From: an uncultured Dialister sp.
GTDB lineage: Bacteria; Bacillota; Negativicutes; Veillonellales; Dialisteraceae
Length of the DNA: 9,605 nt
Assembly: GCA_900545785.1 (NCBI GenBank)
Contig: URAA01000052.1
Coordinates: 1 to 9,605, forward strand
Direction of reading: 5' to 3'
The first letter of the stretch is position 1. Each line of letters opens with the position of its first letter. The notes beneath the pieces were generated by a model. The model was given only the letters and a program-made list of their open reading frames with translations, was not told the origin of the DNA and made no database searches. Below, piece after piece: positions 7,869 through 9,605 of the stretch. The translations under genes were made by a program, and so were the position numbers.

Positions 7869-7910
7869 AAAAAACAAGTATAGCTTTATATAGAGGCTGC
7901 ACTTGTTTTT
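7869..7910 (-). terminator. Rho-independent terminator after the DUF1292 gene
   Basis: AAAACAAGT and ACTTGTTTT (plus-strand 7871-7879 and 7901-7909) form a 9-bp stem, with a 3-bp AGC/GCT helix inside the loop. In the minus-strand transcript it sits 8-10 nt after the DUF1292 stop and runs into a U6 stretch, part of which belongs to the stem. It should end the alaS block and give yhaO-yhaN its own promoter, although read-through is possible because the stem is AT-rich. Confidence 0.6.
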
Positions 7911-7918
7911 ATTTTCAA

Positions 7919-8176
7919 TTACATTTCATTGTAGATAGCTGCCACCGCATCATATTCTTCATCGGTAGGCGGAACATATTCGGCTTCTCCGGATTCGTCC
8001 ATATCTATTCTTGCCAAAATAATTTCCGGATCTTCCTGATCTTCTTCACTTTGCGGAATTTCAACAAGAACGGCAAATTCTTTTCCTGCAAAAGGAATTA
8101 CTATGTCCTGAACATATTCTTTTTCTTCGTCCGGACCGGTCACGGTAATGATAATAGGTTCTTCTTGATCTGTCAT
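7919..8176 (-). CDS. DUF1292 domain protein (YrzB-like)
   Basis: A small, very acidic 85-residue protein of the DUF1292 family, no known function. It starts MTDQEEPIIITVTGPDEE, followed by DIVIPFAGKEFAVLVEIP and a long Asp/Glu-rich part (SEEDQEDPEI), and ends DEEYDAVAAIYNEM. That is the usual family layout of I-T-V-x-D-E-x-G start, F-x-Y/F-hydrophobic core and Asp-Glu-rich end. The ATG at 8176 is chosen because AAAGGA lies 7 nt upstream and the ruvX stop is 1 nt away. A longer in-frame start at 8251 would lie inside ruvX and add 25 residues unlike the family. Its place after ruvX is conserved in Firmicutes (yrzL-yrrK-yrzB in Bacillus). Probably cytoplasmic: no signal peptide or membrane segment is seen. 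Confidence 0.85.
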   Translation of the reverse strand: MTDQEEPIIITVTGPDEEKEYVQDIVIPFAGKEFAVLVEIPQSEEDQEDPEIILARIDMDESGEAEYVPPTDEEYDAVAAIYNEM

Positions 8177-8177
8177 T

Positions 8178-8609
8178 TTACTGTCCTTTACTTTTAAATG
8201 CCAAATGTTGTAAATACCCTTCCAAAATAGCCACGGCAGCCATTTTATCAATGACCTGCTTCCGTTTTTTTCGGCTTACGTCGGCAGCAATCAATTGTTT
8301 TTCCGCCATCACCGTAGTCAGCCGTTCATCCCAGAAATGATAAGGGATATCCGGAAAAGCAGCTTGCAGTTCCATAGCAAATTCTTCTGTTTTTTCCGCC
8401 CTCATCCCTTTGGTTCCGTTCATATTTAAGGGCATGCCGATTACAAATTCTTCCACTTTATATTCATCTGTCAATTGACGGAGGCGGATAAAATCCTTTT
8501 CTCTTGTGGTATGACGAATCGTCTCCAAGCCTTGCGCCGTCCATCCGAATATATCGCTTACCGCAACACCGATGGTCTGTGAACCTACATCCAGGCCCAT
8601 AATACGCAT
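8178..8609 (-). CDS. ruvX: Putative pre-16S rRNA nuclease / Holliday junction resolvase-like RuvX (YqgF)
   Basis: A 143-residue RNase H-fold protein of the YqgF/RuvX family. Family members are proposed to mature the 5' end of 16S rRNA and were first annotated as Holliday junction resolvases. All hallmark motifs are present: GLDVGSQTIGVAVSD with catalytic Asp7 (residues 5-19), the GMPLNMNG loop (58-65), WDERLTT with Asp94-Glu95 (93-99), and DKMAAVAILEGYL with Asp121 (121-133). Length is near the family norm of about 140. The start is supported by AAAGGA 7 nt upstream, and the gene follows the ireB stop with 1 nt between (TGA-t-ATG). Translation is probably coupled with its neighbours. No anomalies. 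Confidence 0.93.
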   Translation of the reverse strand: MRIMGLDVGSQTIGVAVSDIFGWTAQGLETIRHTTREKDFIRLRQLTDEYKVEEFVIGMPLNMNGTKGMRAEKTEEFAMELQAAFPDIPYHFWDERLTTVMAEKQLIAADVSRKKRKQVIDKMAAVAILEGYLQHLAFKSKGQ

Positions 8610-8610
8610 A

Positions 8611-8877
8611 TCAAAGTCCTTTGTTCTTCACATAGAAACGAACCAGTTCTTCTACCAGTTCATCTCTTTCTATACCGGAAATCAGCTTCCGTGCATCATG
8701 TTTGCTGGTGATATAAGTCGGTTCACCGGAAACAAGATAGCCCACCAGCTGTACGGTCGGGTTATGTCCCGCCTCTTTTAACGCACTGTATACTTCATTG
8801 AGCATCATGGCCGCCCGGACATTTTCACCTTCATCGGCCCCGCGATTAAATAAAATTGTTTCATCTGAAACTGACAT
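8611..8877 (-). CDS. ireB: IreB-family regulatory phosphoprotein (YrzL, UPF0297)
   Basis: An 88-residue small cytoplasmic protein. In Enterococcus faecalis, IreB is phosphorylated by the PASTA kinase IreK on two N-terminal threonines (Thr4 and Thr7) and tunes cephalosporin resistance. Here the N-terminus MSVSDETILF keeps Thr7 and has Ser at position 4, so both sites can still be phosphorylated. The conserved core VGYLVSGEPTYI (45-56), DARKLI (61-66) and ERDELVEELVRFY (70-82) is present, and length matches the family. AAAGGAGG lies 8 nt before the ATG and directly follows the alaS stop (17-nt gap). The position between alaS and ruvX is standard in Firmicutes. Whether this organism has a matching kinase cannot be seen here. 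Confidence 0.92.
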   Translation of the reverse strand: MSVSDETILFNRGADEGENVRAAMMLNEVYSALKEAGHNPTVQLVGYLVSGEPTYITSKHDARKLISGIERDELVEELVRFYVKNKGL

Positions 8878-8894
8878 ATTGATTTCCTCCTTTA

Positions 8895-9605
8895 TCAGTC
8901 AAGAAACGATGTAATTTTTGCAACACCTTCATTAACAGCTTCTTGTAATTTGGAAATATCTTTGCCGCCGGCTTGTGCAACACCGGGTTTCCCGCCGCCG
9001 CCGCCGCCGCAAACCTGAGCAGCCGCCGAGACAACTTTCCCCATATGGATACCTGCTTTTACCGCCTCATCGGATGCCATCCCTACAAGACTGACTTTGT
9101 CTCCCGTCACGGCCCCTAAAATAAAGGCTCCCTTCGCCAGCTTGCTCTTTACGACATCTGCCGCTTTGCGAAGTTCATTCATATTTTCCGCAGGAACTAT
9201 AGCCCCGAAGAAGGGAATTCCCTTCTTTTCCTGCACATTCTTCAATAAATCTCCCAGCGCCTCTTTTGTTTGCTCATTCTTTAATTTTTCGACAGTATGT
9301 TCCGCTTCTTTTAAAGCTGCCAAATTCTTTTCAATCTTATCGGGAATTTCATTGACTTTGGATTTTAATAATACTGCCGCATTCTGAAGCAATCGGCGAT
9401 CTTCCAGCATAGCCTCATAAGAAGCTCTTCCCGTTACCGCTTCAATTCTGCGGACGCCGGACCCGATACCGCCTTCACTTATAATGCGGAAAGATCCTAT
9501 TTCTCCCGTATTGGCTACATGAGAACCGCCGCATAATTCCATACTGAAATCCGCTACTTGAACAACCCTGACGCGATCTCCGTATTTTTCTCCGAAGAGT
9601 GCGGT
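8895..9605 (-). CDS. alaS: Alanyl-tRNA synthetase, C-terminal 236 residues
   Basis: C-terminal part of AlaRS, which charges tRNA-Ala and clears mischarged Ser/Gly. The frame is open to the window edge, so the catalytic domain lies beyond it. The visible part starts TALFGEKYGDRVRVVQVADF, then the editing-site motif ELCGGSH with the zinc-ligand Cys and His (most homologues have Thr where this has Ser), NTGEIGSFRI and GIGSGVRRIEAVTG. A coiled-coil linker of about 60 residues follows (from DRRLLQNAAVLLKS). The last ~95 residues are the DHHA1/C-Ala domain with FGAIVPAE, LAKGAFILGAV, a six-Gly run and KPGVAQAGGKD. The stop is TGA at 8897-8895. An internal Met at 9542 is not a start. This gene probably leads the operon that continues into ireB, ruvX and the DUF1292 gene. 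Confidence 0.97.
   Translation of the reverse strand, partial: TALFGEKYGDRVRVVQVADFSMELCGGSHVANTGEIGSFRIISEGGIGSGVRRIEAVTGRASYEAMLEDRRLLQNAAVLLKSKVNEIPDKIEKNLAALKEAEHTVEKLKNEQTKEALGDLLKNVQEKKGIPFFGAIVPAENMNELRKAADVVKSKLAKGAFILGAVTGDKVSLVGMASDEAVKAGIHMGKVVSAAAQVCGGGGGGKPGVAQAGGKDISKLQEAVNEGVAKITSFLD
8992..9009. repeat. Six-unit CCG/CGG trinucleotide tract inside alaS
   Basis: Six CCG units in a row encode most of the six-glycine run in the C-terminal domain of AlaRS. A glycine-rich loop is conserved in the family at this point, so the tract reflects the protein. In-frame slippage would only change the glycine count. Confidence 0.7.

Noticed and set aside
7809..7877. Longer yhaO start at 7877 adding 23 residues
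   Set aside because: It overlaps the terminator hairpin of the previous unit, lacks a Shine-Dalgarno sequence, and the extra residues do not resemble the family. The ATG at 7808 has AGGAGG just upstream.
8177..8251. Longer DUF1292 start at 8251 inside ruvX
   Set aside because: The extra residues are the out-of-frame reading of the conserved ruvX C-terminus, and a well-placed AAAGGA supports the ATG at 8176.

Overview
The window reads as chromosomal DNA from a diderm Firmicute of the class Negativicutes (Veillonella/Dialister/Megasphaera type; the genus is a guess). Two facts suggest this. The housekeeping block alaS-ireB-ruvX-DUF1292 and the yhaO/yhaN pair are Firmicute gene arrangements. 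They sit next to a YadA-like trimeric autotransporter adhesin, which needs an outer membrane and carries the extended signal peptide (ESPR) typical of such adhesins. All genes lie on the minus strand, so transcription runs from high to low coordinates.

Layout in transcription order. (1) 9605-7919: the 3' end of alaS, then ireB, ruvX and a DUF1292 gene. Gaps are 17, 1 and 1 nt, each start has its own Shine-Dalgarno sequence, and a hairpin with a U-run at about 7869-7910 ends the block. (2) 7808-3544: yhaO (SbcD-like metallophosphoesterase) and yhaN (large SMC/Rad50-like ATPase with a membrane hairpin in mid-chain), joined by a 4-nt ATGA overlap and ended by a strong hairpin at 3482-3535. (3) 3485-3048: about 440 bp of AT-rich non-coding DNA that should hold the promoter and leader of the adhesin gene. 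It contains an 8+8 bp dyad with a smaller dyad inside it, overlapping a candidate extended -10 promoter. (4) 3047-1: the N-terminal ~1,016 residues of a trimeric autotransporter adhesin, which runs off the low-coordinate edge before its stalk end and membrane anchor.

The most notable observation is that the adhesin's ESPR start (MNKIYKVVW...) and its ~990-codon passenger frame are in different frames. One base is missing relative to a continuous gene in the A4 run at 2976-2979. The rest of the frame to the window edge has no stop codon. This could be a sequencing error, a very recent mutation, an ON/OFF switch or a recoding event. The other blocks look like ordinary, well-conserved chromosome: translation, cell-wall-stress signalling, RNA/DNA processing and DNA-end repair.
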